A stretch of 64,000 nt of DNA from assembly GCF_001438695.1 (NCBI RefSeq), contig NZ_JQBH01000001.1, forward strand, positions 65,248 to 129,247, written 5' to 3'. This stretch comes from Fructobacillus fructosus KCTC 3544 (GTDB lineage: Bacteria > Bacillota > Bacilli > Lactobacillales > Lactobacillaceae). The notes beneath the pieces are model-generated. The model was not told where the DNA came from, ran no database searches, and saw nothing but the letters and a program-made list of their open reading frames with translations. Below, one piece after another: positions 1 to 8,547 of this stretch. Position numbers and translations under genes: made by a program. How positions within the stretch are numbered: position 1 is the stretch's first letter; every line of letters begins with the position of its first letter.

Positions 1-288
1 CTGTTCACGGTAGTCAGGGTCCGTATAATCCTGGTTAGCAAACTTCGACACCAAGTAGAGGGAGTCGTTGTCACCAAGTGTTTCCAAAAAATCCGGTAAC
101 GATGGATGCGTCACTAACTGGACGTGGTCCCAATAATCCAAACCAGCACGCTTCACGGCCTTATCCGAAATATCAAAACCAAGTGGCTCGATTAAATGTA
201 GAACGGCGTTTGTACCAGCGGCTGTTCGGGCAATATTACCCGTGTTAGCAGGCATAACCGGTTCAAATAATACAATATGATTGGTCAT
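1..288 (-). CDS. trmL: tRNA (cytidine(34)-2'-O)-methyltransferase TrmL, 5' part only
   Basis: SPOUT-family methyltransferase that 2'-O-methylates the wobble base of tRNA-Leu isoacceptors. The first 96 codons are present and the frame runs off the left edge of the window. The N-terminus shows the family signature: a short beta strand (HIVLFEPVMPANTGNIAR) with the PxNxGNIxR motif, followed by LHLIEPLGF and KRAGLDYW, typical of CspR/TrmL. The ATG lies at 286-288, preceded on the minus strand by AAAAGGATAAG. The SAM-binding C-terminal knot is outside the window, so completeness cannot be judged. Confidence 0.88.
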   Translation of the reverse strand, partial: MTNHIVLFEPVMPANTGNIARTAAGTNAVLHLIEPLGFDISDKAVKRAGLDYWDHVQLVTHPSLPDFLETLGDNDSLYLVSKFANQDYTDPDYREQ

Positions 289-369
289 TTATCTTATCCT
301 TTTTCTTGTAAAATCAACTCCCCTATTTTAGCACAGATTGCCAGTCCACCATCAGGACTGACTTTTCCA

Positions 370-378
370 TGTTATAAT
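370..378 (+). promoter_or_regulatory. Extended -10 promoter of pgl
   Basis: TGTTATAAT, a perfect TGnTATAAT extended -10 element, lies about 40 bases before the pgl start. No convincing -35 is seen at 16-18 bases upstream, as is common for extended -10 promoters. Confidence 0.55.
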
Positions 379-416
379 GACAAGGATATTAAAAAAGCAA
401 AGGAGTGTTTCTGAAC

Positions 417-1448
417 ATGTCTGTTCACCACGTACTTTTTGGTACTTATACTAAGAAAACTTCAAAGGGTGTCTATGAAGCCGCCTTTGATTCTGAAACG
501 GGTCAGTTAAGCAATGCAAAACTGGTCTATGAAGCAACTAACCCTACCTATTTAGCCTTGTCAAAGGCTAACCGGGCCTATATCGTTGACAAGCGTGGCG
601 ATTTAGGTGGCGTTGCCGCAACCGATAACAGCAAACGTCCAATGGCTGAAATTGGCGCCAACATGACGGAAGGGTCAACCCCTGCTTACATCGGTGTTGA
701 TGAGAATCGTCAACTCGTCTTTGCCGGCTACTACCACCGTGGTACCGTTGAATCCTACAAGATTCTTGACAATGGTTCACTGGAGATTCGCGATACCTGG
801 AAAAACGAAGGCTCCGGCCCACGTCCTGAACAACAATCATCACACGTTCACTTTGCCAACCTCACCCCCGACAACCGCTTAGTTGTTGTCGACCTTGGGA
901 CTGATGAAGTCATTACCTTTGACGTTACAGAGGATGGTCAGCTCAACGAAGCCGCTCGTTTCGAGACGACTGCCGGATTCGGCCCTCGCCACATCCGCTT
1001 CTCAAAGGATGGTGAATACGCCTACCTACTCGGCGAACTTTCCTCGCTGTTGTCCGTTCTCAAGTACAATGCAGAAGACGGATCCTTTGACCACCTAATG
1101 ACAGCCTCAACCATTCCAAGTGACTGGGATGACCACAATGGTGCTGCCGCCATTCGTATCTCAAAGGATGGTCGCTTCATTTACACATCAAACCGAGGAC
1201 ACGACACTATTGCCGTCTTTAAAACCTCAAACCTTGGCGCCGAAATTGAATTAATTCAAAACATTTCGATTGAAGGATCTTTCCCACGGGACATGGCTTT
1301 TGACCCAGAAGAAAAACACCTTGTCGTTGCAAACCAAAACACGGATAACGTTTCTGTTTTTGCTCGCGATGCCGAAAGTGGCGAACTTTCTCTTGTTCAA
1401 AAGGACTTTGTCATTCCAGAAGGCGTTCGTGTCGCCTTTGAAGATTAA
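417..1448 (+). CDS. pgl: 6-phosphogluconolactonase, lactonase/beta-propeller type
   Basis: Hydrolyses 6-phosphogluconolactone to 6-phosphogluconate in the cytosol, the second step of the oxidative pentose phosphate/phosphoketolase route that heterofermentative lactic bacteria depend on. The 343-residue protein has repeated propeller blade motifs (FGTYTKKTSKGVY at the N-terminus, FGPRHIRFSKDGEYAY near residue 190, RFIYTSNRGHDTIAVF near 255, GSFPRDMAFDPEEKHLVVANQ near 290), as in the YkgB/lactonase family. Start chosen at ATG 417 because AGGAG sits at 401-405; the in-frame GTG at 405 overlaps that ribosome site. It is monocistronic, with its own extended -10 and a terminator. Confidence 0.9.
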   Translation: MSVHHVLFGTYTKKTSKGVYEAAFDSETGQLSNAKLVYEATNPTYLALSKANRAYIVDKRGDLGGVAATDNSKRPMAEIGANMTEGSTPAYIGVDENRQLVFAGYYHRGTVESYKILDNGSLEIRDTWKNEGSGPRPEQQSSHVHFANLTPDNRLVVVDLGTDEVITFDVTEDGQLNEAARFETTAGFGPRHIRFSKDGEYAYLLGELSSLLSVLKYNAEDGSFDHLMTASTIPSDWDDHNGAAAIRISKDGRFIYTSNRGHDTIAVFKTSNLGAEIELIQNISIEGSFPRDMAFDPEEKHLVVANQNTDNVSVFARDAESGELSLVQKDFVIPEGVRVAFED

Positions 1449-1451
1449 GCC

Positions 1452-1481
1452 AAAAAGACCAGTTATGCTGGTCTTTTTTTT
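1452..1481 (+). terminator. Rho-independent terminator of pgl
   Basis: Stem AAAGACCAG/CTGGTCTTT with a TTATG loop followed by a T run, directly after the pgl stop codon. Confidence 0.85.
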
Positions 1482-1493
1482 GACTTTATTAAT

Positions 1494-1532
1494 AAAAAAG
1501 CCTTACAACAGACAAACTGTTGTAAGGGTTTT
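1494..1532 (-). terminator. Terminator of the ABC binding protein/permease gene
   Basis: An 11-bp stem (CCTTACAACAG at 1501-1511 with its complement at 1517-1527) flanked by A and T runs, so it can work on both strands. It lies just after the minus-strand stop at 1543. Confidence 0.8.
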
Positions 1533-1542
1533 TATACAATAA

Positions 1543-3018
1543 TTAACGATTCATCCGCTTCTCGGCAAAGCCAAGTGCGCGTGAAATTGAAAAAGTCAAA
1601 ACAAAATAAATCATGGACGTAATAATCAATGGCACAAAGGGTTCAAAAGAAGCCCCCTGCACAACCGACGTTTCGTACATCAGTTCCCCAACGCCAATGA
1701 CCGAAATAACGGACCCTTCCTTAATAACAGAAACAAATTCGTTACCAAGGGCTGGCAAAATGGTTCGAATCGCTTGGGGTAAGATAACTAAACGCATTGC
1801 CCGGTTTTTCGTAAAGCCGAGAGAGCGGGCTGCTTCCATCTGACCATCGGAAACGGATTCGATTCCCGAACGAATGATTTCGGCTACGTAAGCGGCCGAA
1901 TTCAATCCCATCGCCAGGGCACCGGAAGCAAAGGCCGAAAGGTTTAGCCCAAGCACTTGGGCACCGAAGAAGACCATAAAAGCCTGAACCAGCAGAGGAG
2001 TTCCACGGACATACTCAACGTAAATGTTACCAATGGCTTTGATAACGAAAACAGACGATAACTTCATGAGAGCAAAGAGTGTCCCTAACGTTGTTCCAAT
2101 CAAAACGGCTACCACGGCCAGTGCCAAGGTAATCAACGTTCCTGATACGAAGTAGTGTCCATACTTGTCCCAATAGGACTTATTCTGTCCGGAGAACATG
2201 GTTTTATTGGCTTCTTTTTGCCACTGTTTAAAAGTTCCATCGGTCGTTACTTTATCAACAACCGCATTCACTTTTGACAAAAGCACCGGCGAATTCTTTG
2301 GAACAGCAACTGCCGAGGCCCCTGTAGCATCAGCTGAAAAGCCCGGATTAACAACGGCCAAGGACTTGTTCTGTTCGGCATAAGCCTCAGCAATTGGCTT
2401 TTCAGCAACAACCCCTGCAATGACACCCTGAGTTAACTGCGAAATTAAGTTCGGGTACTTCTGCAAAGAAACAACGGAAGCCCCATCAATCTTCTTGGCT
2501 TCGTCTTCTTGGATTGTTTGCGTCTGGGCTCCGATTTTTTGACCAGAAAAGGCTGACAACGTGTCATATTTTTTGGCGTTTTTCTTCAAAACCAACATGG
2601 TTTGGGGTGCTTTTAAGTAAACATCTGAAAAGTCGACCTGGGTCTTCCGATCCTCAGTGGCGGAATAACCGGAAACAATCATGTCAATCTTGCCAGTCTT
2701 CATGGCACCAAGGAGGGCATCCATCCCCATATCCTTAATTTCAAGCTTAACGTTTAGCTTTTTAGCAATCGCCTTGGCAAGTGAAACGTCAAAGCCGACG
2801 ATTTCATCCTTCCCGTTCACCTGGGTATGAAATTCATAAGGTGCGTAATCAGCTGACAGACCGACTACTAACGTCCCACGCTTTTGAATTTTTTCCAAAG
2901 TCGGATCGCTTTCTGACGCCGAAGCCCGACCAGCAGTGAGCGGTGCTGCCAACATTGTTAACAGCAAAGCCAAAACCAGGCAGAGGCTCGACCAATTAAT
3001 AACTTTCTTTCCAGCCAT
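1543..3018 (-). CDS. Amino-acid ABC transporter, fused substrate-binding protein and permease (GlnP/ArtQ type)
   Basis: Imports a polar or basic amino acid; substrate not determinable from sequence. The 491-residue protein has an N-terminal hydrophobic signal/anchor (about residues 10-34), one periplasmic-type SBP domain (about 42-270: KRGTLVVGLSADYAPYEF, GFDVSLAKAIAKKL, GKIDMIVSGYSATEDR), then a HisM-type permease domain (about 290-485) with the EAA-loop region AEIIRSGIESVSDGQMEAAR SLG. The SBP-permease fusion is usual in lactic bacteria, but the partner ATPase (GlnQ type) is not adjacent. Ribosome site AAAGGA precedes the ATG. Monocistronic between its terminator and the rnpB terminator. 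Confidence 0.87.
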   Translation of the reverse strand: MAGKKVINWSSLCLVLALLLTMLAAPLTAGRASASESDPTLEKIQKRGTLVVGLSADYAPYEFHTQVNGKDEIVGFDVSLAKAIAKKLNVKLEIKDMGMDALLGAMKTGKIDMIVSGYSATEDRKTQVDFSDVYLKAPQTMLVLKKNAKKYDTLSAFSGQKIGAQTQTIQEDEAKKIDGASVVSLQKYPNLISQLTQGVIAGVVAEKPIAEAYAEQNKSLAVVNPGFSADATGASAVAVPKNSPVLLSKVNAVVDKVTTDGTFKQWQKEANKTMFSGQNKSYWDKYGHYFVSGTLITLALAVVAVLIGTTLGTLFALMKLSSVFVIKAIGNIYVEYVRGTPLLVQAFMVFFGAQVLGLNLSAFASGALAMGLNSAAYVAEIIRSGIESVSDGQMEAARSLGFTKNRAMRLVILPQAIRTILPALGNEFVSVIKEGSVISVIGVGELMYETSVVQGASFEPFVPLIITSMIYFVLTFSISRALGFAEKRMNR

Positions 3019-3116
3019 GTTTTTTCCTTTAGTTTCTTCGAATTACAATCTCAATCATTATACAAAATATCCAGCCTTTTGTCTGCCCCTCAGAGTGCCT
3101 ACCCCTTTTTATCCAA

Positions 3117-3141
3117 TAAAAAAAGCCCGCGTTAGCGGGCT
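3117..3141 (-). terminator. Terminator of rnpB
   Basis: GCCCGC-GTTA-GCGGGC (3125-3140) followed on the minus strand by a run of seven T. Confidence 0.88.
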
Positions 3142-3545
3142 CCCCGACAGGTATCTGTAGGCCATGTTTTGTTCCAGCTAGTCTTGGGGAATACTAGCCT
3201 TCAGTAATCATCTATCTAAGCGTTACCGCCTTACCGACCATCGTTTCAATTCACTAGGTCAGCCGCCCCTACCAAAGTTTGGGTTGCCCGCTTGCGGGGT
3301 TTACCTCGTCTCAAGTTCCAAATTTTCACTTGGAAATACGTTTCTATGGCACTTTCAAACCTATTCCGACATAGAAAACCTTAGCCGTTTCAGTTGCCGT
3401 CGTACAAAGTACGCCTGGGTTTATTTCTTATCCCAGCGCAAACACTACACTCATCGCAGAGTGTGCGAGCATGGACCTTCCTCACACCGGATAACCGATG
3501 CGCAATTACTCAATACCTGCCTCGACCGTCGACTATCATCGACAA
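3142..3545 (-). ncRNA. rnpB: RNase P RNA (type B)
   Basis: Catalytic RNA of RNase P, which removes tRNA 5' leaders. The minus strand carries the universal blocks: GAGGAAGGTCCATGCTCGCA near the 5' end (CR-I), the P-helix region around GACGGCAACTGAAACGGCT, the GGTAAACCCCGCAAGCGGG element (binds tRNA CCA), and the 3' block CTACAGATACCTGTCGGG. It lies directly after gpsB, the usual Bacillota order, and ends at a strong terminator. The ends are approximate to about 10 bases. Confidence 0.93.
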
Positions 3546-3555
3546 GCCTTCAACT

Positions 3556-3927
3556 TTAAGCTTGGTGGTCCGTTCCGAAGACGGCCCGTTCCAAGTTCGC
3601 CACGCGCTTGATCAAATCAAGGTTCGTTGGCGTTTCTTCTTGCTTAGGAGCAACGGGTGTTTCTTCCACAGGTGCAACAGGTTGCTGAACAGGTGCTTCC
3701 GTAGCCGTTGATGTGTGGGCTAATTCATCTTGAGCCGCTTGCAAAGCCGTTTGCAATTGACCGACCTGTTCCTGCAATTCCTTGATGCGCTTTGTGAAAA
3801 CACCATAATCAGCAATGATGCCATCCAAGAAATCATCGACGTCTTCTGGGTCATATCCACCACCCATACGCTTTGTCTTAAAGACGCGATCATAAATATC
3901 TTTTTGAGTATACTTTACTTGTGCCAA
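3556..3927 (-). CDS. gpsB: Cell division protein GpsB (DivIVA family)
   Basis: Cytosolic adaptor linking peptidoglycan synthases to septal and peripheral growth. The 123-residue protein has the DivIVA/GpsB N-terminal domain (VKYTQKDIYDRVFKTK and YDPEDVDDFLDGIIADY), a coiled coil (about 40-70), a low-complexity Thr/Pro/Val linker (TEAPVQQPVAPVEETPVAP), and the short conserved C-terminal domain (LIKRVANLERAVFG). The start is a TTG at 3925-3927, with AAAGGAG 8 bases upstream; the longer frame to 3999 lacks a ribosome site and would prepend residues absent from the family. Part of the recU-ypsA-gpsB-rnpB block. Confidence 0.9.
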   Translation of the reverse strand: MAQVKYTQKDIYDRVFKTKRMGGGYDPEDVDDFLDGIIADYGVFTKRIKELQEQVGQLQTALQAAQDELAHTSTATEAPVQQPVAPVEETPVAPKQEETPTNLDLIKRVANLERAVFGTDHQA

Positions 3928-4054
3928 AAGAGCTGCTCCTTTGAATTCTATTTTCGAATTGACTTTATCATACCAGTAAACGCTTGCTGTCGCAAGCAAG
4001 CTGCTAAGTCATTCATTTATTATTCGATAGTTAGATTAAATTAAGCTAAAGCAC

Positions 4055-4624
4055 TCAACTGTTCCAATGTTCCTCGTTGATCATTTCTTGATAATCGTTG
4101 GCATATTCCTGCAGGTCTTCCATGTCAATGCGACTGAGTGGGTACGGTACCTGCTCTTTAAAAGTCTGGATTGCTTGATCATCATAAGTGGACTTACCTT
4201 CAAACTCCCTGTCATAAACCAACAAAGCACCATCCGTATGGTTGAGTAAAAATTCTTGGTAGCCCTTCAATTGAAAGGGTCCCTGGTAGTCACCTTTAAA
4301 AGTGGCAGCGTAAAAGTCAGCGCTACCCTTGGCCTTATTCAGTTTTTCTTGATTCGCCTCTTTCCAATTTTTACCAAATCCCTCAAAAGGAACAAAAATT
4401 GCTAAACGAAGCGCAGGATAATCGGCTTTTAACTCAACGGCTAACTCGGCTGCCCACAGCTCAATGCCTGGCTGTCCACCCGTTATTAACCAGTCCATTC
4501 CCTGTTCAATCTGTTCAATTAATCGTTTCTTTAAGGCATACTTAATCACCTGAACCTTGGGATCATTATCCTTAAAAACGCCCAGTTCATATGCACGATA
4601 ACCTGTCACCCAAATTCGACTCAC
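4055..4624 (-). CDS. ypsA: YpsA, DUF1273/SLOG-family protein
   Basis: A 189-residue protein of the YpsA family (DUF1273), structurally a Rossmann-like SLOG fold predicted to bind a nucleotide-type ligand; in Firmicutes it has been linked to cell division together with GpsB. Motifs: RIWVTGYRAYELGVF at the N-terminus, LITGGQPGIELWAAELA (the conserved glycine loop, about residues 46-62), and a C-terminal MINEEHWN. Its ATG overlaps the recU stop by 4 bases (ATGA), so the two are translationally coupled, and gpsB follows on the same strand. Precise biochemical role unknown. Confidence 0.9.
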   Translation of the reverse strand: MSRIWVTGYRAYELGVFKDNDPKVQVIKYALKKRLIEQIEQGMDWLITGGQPGIELWAAELAVELKADYPALRLAIFVPFEGFGKNWKEANQEKLNKAKGSADFYAATFKGDYQGPFQLKGYQEFLLNHTDGALLVYDREFEGKSTYDDQAIQTFKEQVPYPLSRIDMEDLQEYANDYQEMINEEHWNS

Positions 4625-5280
4625 GAGTGGTTCCCCCTCGCTTGTGGCCGATCAGAACGCCGGCCACTTTCTAAATCGGCCAAGTAATCATCGACCGCTG
4701 TTAGGTAATCTAAGGAAGGATTGAGGCTCGCCTTAACTAAGTAAGCTTGTTGCACAAGTTCTTTCAACTGAATAGAACCGCGACCTTCTTGCTGCATCCA
4801 GGCTGCCACCAATTCGGGTGCAGGATACAGGTAGGTCTGGTTAAGCGTTGTGAACTTTATTAACAGGAAGCCGATGCCACCTTGTGATACCACGTTGGCC
4901 AAGTGTTGCACTTGGTGTTCGTGAATGTTTTTCATGGGAAAAACTGTCTTATTTTTGGTTTCCTTTGCATCAAAGTCCAAATAACGTCCCTGATACACGC
5001 CATTGTAATCGGTCGTCGATGGTTTTTGGAAATACGCTTCCGTAATCTTTGCGGCCGAACGGGCCGGGTAATCGACTTTCACAATGGTGACTGGCGTTGG
5101 TTTCTTATGAATAACCGCAAGATGATCGGCTAAGTAGTAGTCGTTTGCGGCATTAATTTCATCTTCTAAGCCCATTCCTCGCTTGCCAAAAGTCAGACCA
5201 CGCTTTGTTCCCTTCCCAACCTTCATTTGATTTGAAATGGCCGATTGGCCCTGGTGGACACCTTTTGGATAATTAACCAT
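4621..5280 (-). CDS. recU: Holliday junction resolvase RecU
   Basis: Resolves Holliday junctions in recombinational repair and chromosome segregation. The 219-residue protein shows the RecU signatures: a basic N-terminal stretch, GKRGMGLEDEINAANDYYL (about 38-56), the nuclease metal site in DYNGVYQGRYLDFDAKETK (about 92-110), and KNIHEHQVQHL after it. Start chosen at ATG 5278-5280 because GAAGGAG sits 5-6 bases upstream; a longer in-frame extension to 5337 has no ribosome site. The usual partner gene pbp1A is not next to it here: ilvE is divergent upstream. Confidence 0.93.
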   Translation of the reverse strand: MVNYPKGVHQGQSAISNQMKVGKGTKRGLTFGKRGMGLEDEINAANDYYLADHLAVIHKKPTPVTIVKVDYPARSAAKITEAYFQKPSTTDYNGVYQGRYLDFDAKETKNKTVFPMKNIHEHQVQHLANVVSQGGIGFLLIKFTTLNQTYLYPAPELVAAWMQQEGRGSIQLKELVQQAYLVKASLNPSLDYLTAVDDYLADLESGRRSDRPQARGNHS

Positions 5281-5366
5281 TTCGTTCTCCTTCAGTAAAA
5301 TTCTTCTCATCCATTTTAACATAGCAATGGCTGCCACAACTTTTTCATCTTTTTTATAAAAAGCCC

Positions 5367-5397
5367 TTGACTTTTTCTCATTTTATTTTAATATAAA
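5367..5397 (+). promoter_or_regulatory. Promoter of ilvE
   Basis: TTGACT at 5367-5372, a 16-base spacer, and TAATAT at 5389-5394 (TATAAA at 5392-5397 is an alternative -10). AAAAGGAG precedes the ilvE ATG. Confidence 0.55.
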
Positions 5398-5428
5398 CAC
5401 AACGAAACAGGATAAAAAGGAGTGAATT

Positions 5429-6463
5429 ATGACAAAAGTTGATGCAAAGGATCTCGATTTTGATAATCTTGATTTTTCCTATCGAGACCTTCCCTATAGT
5501 TATGAAGCCGAATACCATGATGGTAAGTGGGGCAAGGGAAAGTTAACGACCGACTCCAGCATGAATATTTCAGAAGCTGCCGTCGCCTTACACTATGGTG
5601 AAGAAGTGTTCGAAGGATTGAAGGCCTACCGTCGTAAGGATGGCGGTGTGAATCTTTTCCGGCCTGATCGTAACGCAAAGCGAATGAAAAACTCAGCAGA
5701 ACGTTTGTTAATGCCCGGTTACCCAGAGGCTGACTTTATTGAAGCCGTGAAGGAAGTGGTCCGCGCTAACCAAGACTTTATCCCACCATACGAATCCGGA
5801 GGCTCTCTTTACATCCGACCATTCATGATCGGAACCTCACCCATCGTTGGTGTTCATGCTGGTCAAGACTTTACTTTCCGCGTCTACGCCACACCAGTTG
5901 GCGCCTACTATCCAGGTGGCTTGACCCCAACTGCCTTTGTCACTTCCGAATTCGACCGTGCCGCTCATGGTGGAACCGGTCAGGCCAAAGTCGGTGGTAA
6001 CTATGCTGCTTCGATGTTGCCAGGTGAAGAAGCCCACCGGGCAGGCTATTCTGACGTCGTCTACTTGGATCCACGTGAACATCACTATATTGAAGAATTG
6101 GGTTCGGCCAACTTCTTTGGTATCACAAAGGATGGCCAGTTTAAGACACCAAAGTCCCCTTCCATCCTTCCGTCCATCACGAAGTACTCCTTGCTCGAGT
6201 TGGCTGATGAAATGGGTATGAACCCAGTTGAAACTCCAATTGCCATCGATGAATTGGATCAATTCGCTGAGGCAGGTGCCATGGGAACCGCTGCCGTCAT
6301 CTCACCAGTTGGCTCCATCACCCATAAGGGCAACAAGCATGTCTTCTACTCCGAAACAGAGGTTGGTCCAAAGACGCAAGCCTTGTATGACCGACTCATT
6401 GCCATCCAATACGGCGATGAAAAGGGACCTGCTGGCTGGGCAGTGGATGTTCCCTTGGATTAA
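5429..6463 (+). CDS. ilvE: Branched-chain amino acid aminotransferase
   Basis: PLP-dependent class IV aminotransferase that interconverts Leu/Ile/Val and their 2-oxo acids with glutamate/2-oxoglutarate. The 344-residue length matches the long BCAT form. Motifs: GEEVFEGLKAYRR (about 66-78), SLYIRPFMIGT (about 125-135), GGNYAASMLPGEEA with the PLP-binding Lys region just before it (about 188-203), and ELGSANFFGI (about 224-233). Own promoter and strong ribosome site; ends in an elaborate bidirectional terminator shared with queT. No other branched-chain biosynthesis gene is nearby; a BCAA carrier (BrnQ) lies about 17 kb away. Confidence 0.94.
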   Translation: MTKVDAKDLDFDNLDFSYRDLPYSYEAEYHDGKWGKGKLTTDSSMNISEAAVALHYGEEVFEGLKAYRRKDGGVNLFRPDRNAKRMKNSAERLLMPGYPEADFIEAVKEVVRANQDFIPPYESGGSLYIRPFMIGTSPIVGVHAGQDFTFRVYATPVGAYYPGGLTPTAFVTSEFDRAAHGGTGQAKVGGNYAASMLPGEEAHRAGYSDVVYLDPREHHYIEELGSANFFGITKDGQFKTPKSPSILPSITKYSLLELADEMGMNPVETPIAIDELDQFAEAGAMGTAAVISPVGSITHKGNKHVFYSETEVGPKTQALYDRLIAIQYGDEKGPAGWAVDVPLD

Positions 6464-6481
6464 ATAAGCAAATTGCTAAAT

Positions 6482-6562
6482 AAAAAACTCATCTTATTTG
6501 ACAGCTATCCCCAAAAGTTAGAATAACTTTCGGGGTTTCAGTCATTTAAGATGAGTTTTTTT
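6482..6562. terminator. Nested bidirectional terminator between ilvE and queT
   Basis: Outer arms AAAAAACTCATCTTA (6482-6496) and its complement (6547-6562) enclose a second hairpin whose arms are CCCCAAAAGTTA (6509-6520) and TAACTTTCGGGG (6524-6535). Flanking A and T runs allow termination of both converging genes. Confidence 0.8.
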
Positions 6563-7115
6563 ACTTCGCTAAGTTCACAAACTTAGATAGTGCGTAAATC
6601 ACCACACCACCAACGACAAGCGATGCCAGTTCCCCTGGCACCAACATGATGTAGTACGAGAGCCAATTCTCCCAAATGGTTCCAGCATGGTCTGGGGCAA
6701 ACGACCCAGTTGCTTTAATGGCAAAGGCAAAAGTGAATTCTGCTGCCAAGACGGCCATTCCGACGGTTAAGACAGAAATCGTCGAAATAATAATCTTCAT
6801 TAACGCCGAAGCGACTTTACGAGTCAATACATAAGTCAAACTCGTCATAATCACTGTATCGAGCGTACCAAAGACCCAATCAATCCAGCCCATCGGGGAG
6901 AATAAGTTGGCAATCAAAACACCCAGAGAAAGCGCCAAAATGTAGCGCTTATTCCAAGCAGCCAAGTGATTCAATCCCTCTGACAGACGCAGCTGAACTG
7001 GCCCGAAGCCAATTGGTGCCACCATCATGGTGATGGCAGCATACAAAGCAGCCACAACGGCAGTTAAGGTCAGGTTCGTTGTCCGCGAATGCGGACGTTG
7101 GTTCAAATTATTCAT
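6561..7115 (-). CDS. queT: QueT-family queuosine precursor (preQ1) transporter
   Basis: Putative S component of an energy-coupling factor transporter taking up preQ1 for queuosine tRNA modification. The 184-residue protein has 5-6 hydrophobic segments and the family signatures LTAVVAALYAAITM, GPVQLRLSEGLNHLA and NLFSPMGWIDWVFGTLDT. The second of two tandem ATGs (7113-7115) is preferred because AGGAG lies 5 bases upstream. The 5' leader is structured (see the separate entry), as expected for preQ1-regulated genes. Upstream is rpoD, separated by a weak terminator. Substrate assigned by family, not shown. Confidence 0.82.
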   Translation of the reverse strand: MNNLNQRPHSRTTNLTLTAVVAALYAAITMMVAPIGFGPVQLRLSEGLNHLAAWNKRYILALSLGVLIANLFSPMGWIDWVFGTLDTVIMTSLTYVLTRKVASALMKIIISTISVLTVGMAVLAAEFTFAFAIKATGSFAPDHAGTIWENWLSYYIMLVPGELASLVVGGVVIYALSKFVNLAK

Positions 7116-7118
7116 CAT

Positions 7119-7203
7119 TACTCCTAGTTTTGTTCTCGCGGGATGGTTGATGAACCGCGTGATTGTTTGAGACCAAAAAGGGACGTTAACCCCCTTTTAG
7201 TCA
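7119..7203 (-). promoter_or_regulatory. Structured leader of queT, candidate preQ1 riboswitch
   Basis: On the minus strand an 11-bp stem (7171-7182 with 7192-7202) is followed by an unpaired CAAACAATCA and a second hairpin (CGCGG/CCGCG, 7137-7159), then AGAACAAAACTAGGAG, which includes the queT ribosome site. The A-rich tail running into the SD resembles class I preQ1 aptamers, and the two-hairpin layout with an ACGCGG block resembles class II. I could not assign the class by eye: the loop lacks the UAG needed for the class I pseudoknot. The context (queT) supports preQ1. Confidence 0.5.
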
Positions 7204-7210
7204 TAAGAAA

Positions 7211-7234
7211 ATCCGACAAAAGTCGGATAATAAA
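7211..7234 (-). terminator. Weak terminator after rpoD
   Basis: ATCCGAC-TTTT-GTCGGAT on the minus strand followed by TTTTC. The T tract is short, so read-through into queT is possible. Confidence 0.5.
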
Positions 7235-7246
7235 ATCATTCGAAAA

Positions 7247-8539
7247 TTAATTTTCGTCCATGAAGTCCTTCAAATGCTTTGAACGGGATGGATGGCGCAA
7301 CTTACGAAGTGCCTTGGCCTCGATTTGACGAATTCGTTCACGAGTAACACCAAAGACACGACCCACTTCTTCCAACGTACGCGTACGACCATCTTCGAGT
7401 CCAAAGCGCAAACGAAGCACGTTTTCTTCACGGTCAGTCAACGTATCCAACACGGATTCCAACTGCTCACGAAGCATTTCATAGGCTGCGGAATCAGCAG
7501 GCGAAACCGCTTCATTATCTTCAATGAAATCACCAAGGTGTGAATCGTCCTCTTCACCAATTGGCGTTTCAAGTGAAACTGGTTCCTGGGCAATCTTTAA
7601 GATTTCACGAATCTTGTCCCCAGTCAAATCCATCTCTGCCCCAATTTCTTCGGGTAAAGGTTCACGACCAAGGTCCTGCAATAACTGACGTTGGATACGA
7701 ATCAGCTTGTTAATGGTTTCAACCATGTGAACGGGCACTCGAATGGTACGGGCCTGATCAGCAATGGCACGTGTAATCGCCTGACGAATCCACCAAGTGG
7801 CATAGGTTGAGAACTTAAAACCCTTCGTGTAATCGAACTTATCAACGGCTTTCATCAAGCCCATGTTTCCTTCTTGAATCAAATCCAAGAACTGCATACC
7901 ACGGCCAACGTAACGCTTGGCAATGGAAACAACTAAACGAAGGTTCGCTTCAGCTAATTCCTGCTTAGCCTCTTCGTCACCAGCTTCGATTCGTTTAGAA
8001 ATCTCGATTTCTTCGTCACCCTTTAGCAACGGCACCTTACCGATTTCCTTCAGGTACATACGAACGGGGTCGTTAATTTTAATACCAGTGGCCGCGTCAG
8101 CAGCCTCGCGTTCTTCTTCTGAAGGCTTATTTTGCTTGGCCTTCAACACTTCAGGAGCTGGTTCACCCTTTTCGTCAACGATGGCAATTCCGGCATCTTC
8201 GACTTTTTCCATCAATCGTTCAATGTTTTCGCCATCCAAGCGGAACGGTTCAGTGATTCGCTTAGCCAAATCAGCGTAAACAATTTGTTTTGCTGGTTTA
8301 TATTCCTTCAACAATTCACGAACGGCCTTATCATATGCTGCGGACTTGATGGGTCCAGACTTTTTAGCTGGCTTTTTGGAAGGCTCCTTAGCAGCGATTT
8401 CGGCTGCTTCCTCTGGTGTCTTACCTTCAGCTAAGGCCAACAATTCGGCCTTACGAGCACGGCCGTGATAAGCAATATGTTGCTCATCTAGGTATGCTTT
8501 AATATCGGAAATCTTACTTGAACTTGTAATCTTTGCCAT
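7247..8539 (-). CDS. rpoD: RNA polymerase primary sigma factor (sigma A/RpoD)
   Basis: Housekeeping sigma factor. The 430-residue protein has region 1.1 (about 1-80, with a Lys/Pro/Ala-rich patch), region 1.2 ([16 protein letters not shown]), region 2 ([33 protein letters not shown] in parts, then [14 protein letters not shown] for 2.4), region 3, and region 4 ([20 protein letters not shown] helix-turn-helix) ending [10 protein letters not shown]. Start ATG 8537-8539 has GGAGAAA upstream. It lies 8 bases after the dnaG stop in the conserved dnaG-rpoD macromolecular synthesis operon. Confidence 0.97.
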   Translation of the reverse strand: MAKITSSSKISDIKAYLDEQHIAYHGRARKAELLALAEGKTPEEAAEIAAKEPSKKPAKKSGPIKSAAYDKAVRELLKEYKPAKQIVYADLAKRITEPFRLDGENIERLMEKVEDAGIAIVDEKGEPAPEVLKAKQNKPSEEEREAADAATGIKINDPVRMYLKEIGKVPLLKGDEEIEISKRIEAGDEEAKQELAEANLRLVVSIAKRYVGRGMQFLDLIQEGNMGLMKAVDKFDYTKGFKFSTYATWWIRQAITRAIADQARTIRVPVHMVETINKLIRIQRQLLQDLGREPLPEEIGAEMDLTGDKIREILKIAQEPVSLETPIGEEDDSHLGDFIEDNEAVSPADSAAYEMLREQLESVLDTLTDREENVLRLRFGLEDGRTRTLEEVGRVFGVTRERIRQIEAKALRKLRHPSRSKHLKDFMDEN

Positions 8540-8547
8540 GTTTTCTC

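Noticed and set aside
3284-3711. Open frames across the rnpB region on the plus strand
   Set aside because: They overlap a clear RNase P RNA on the opposite strand and have no ribosome sites.
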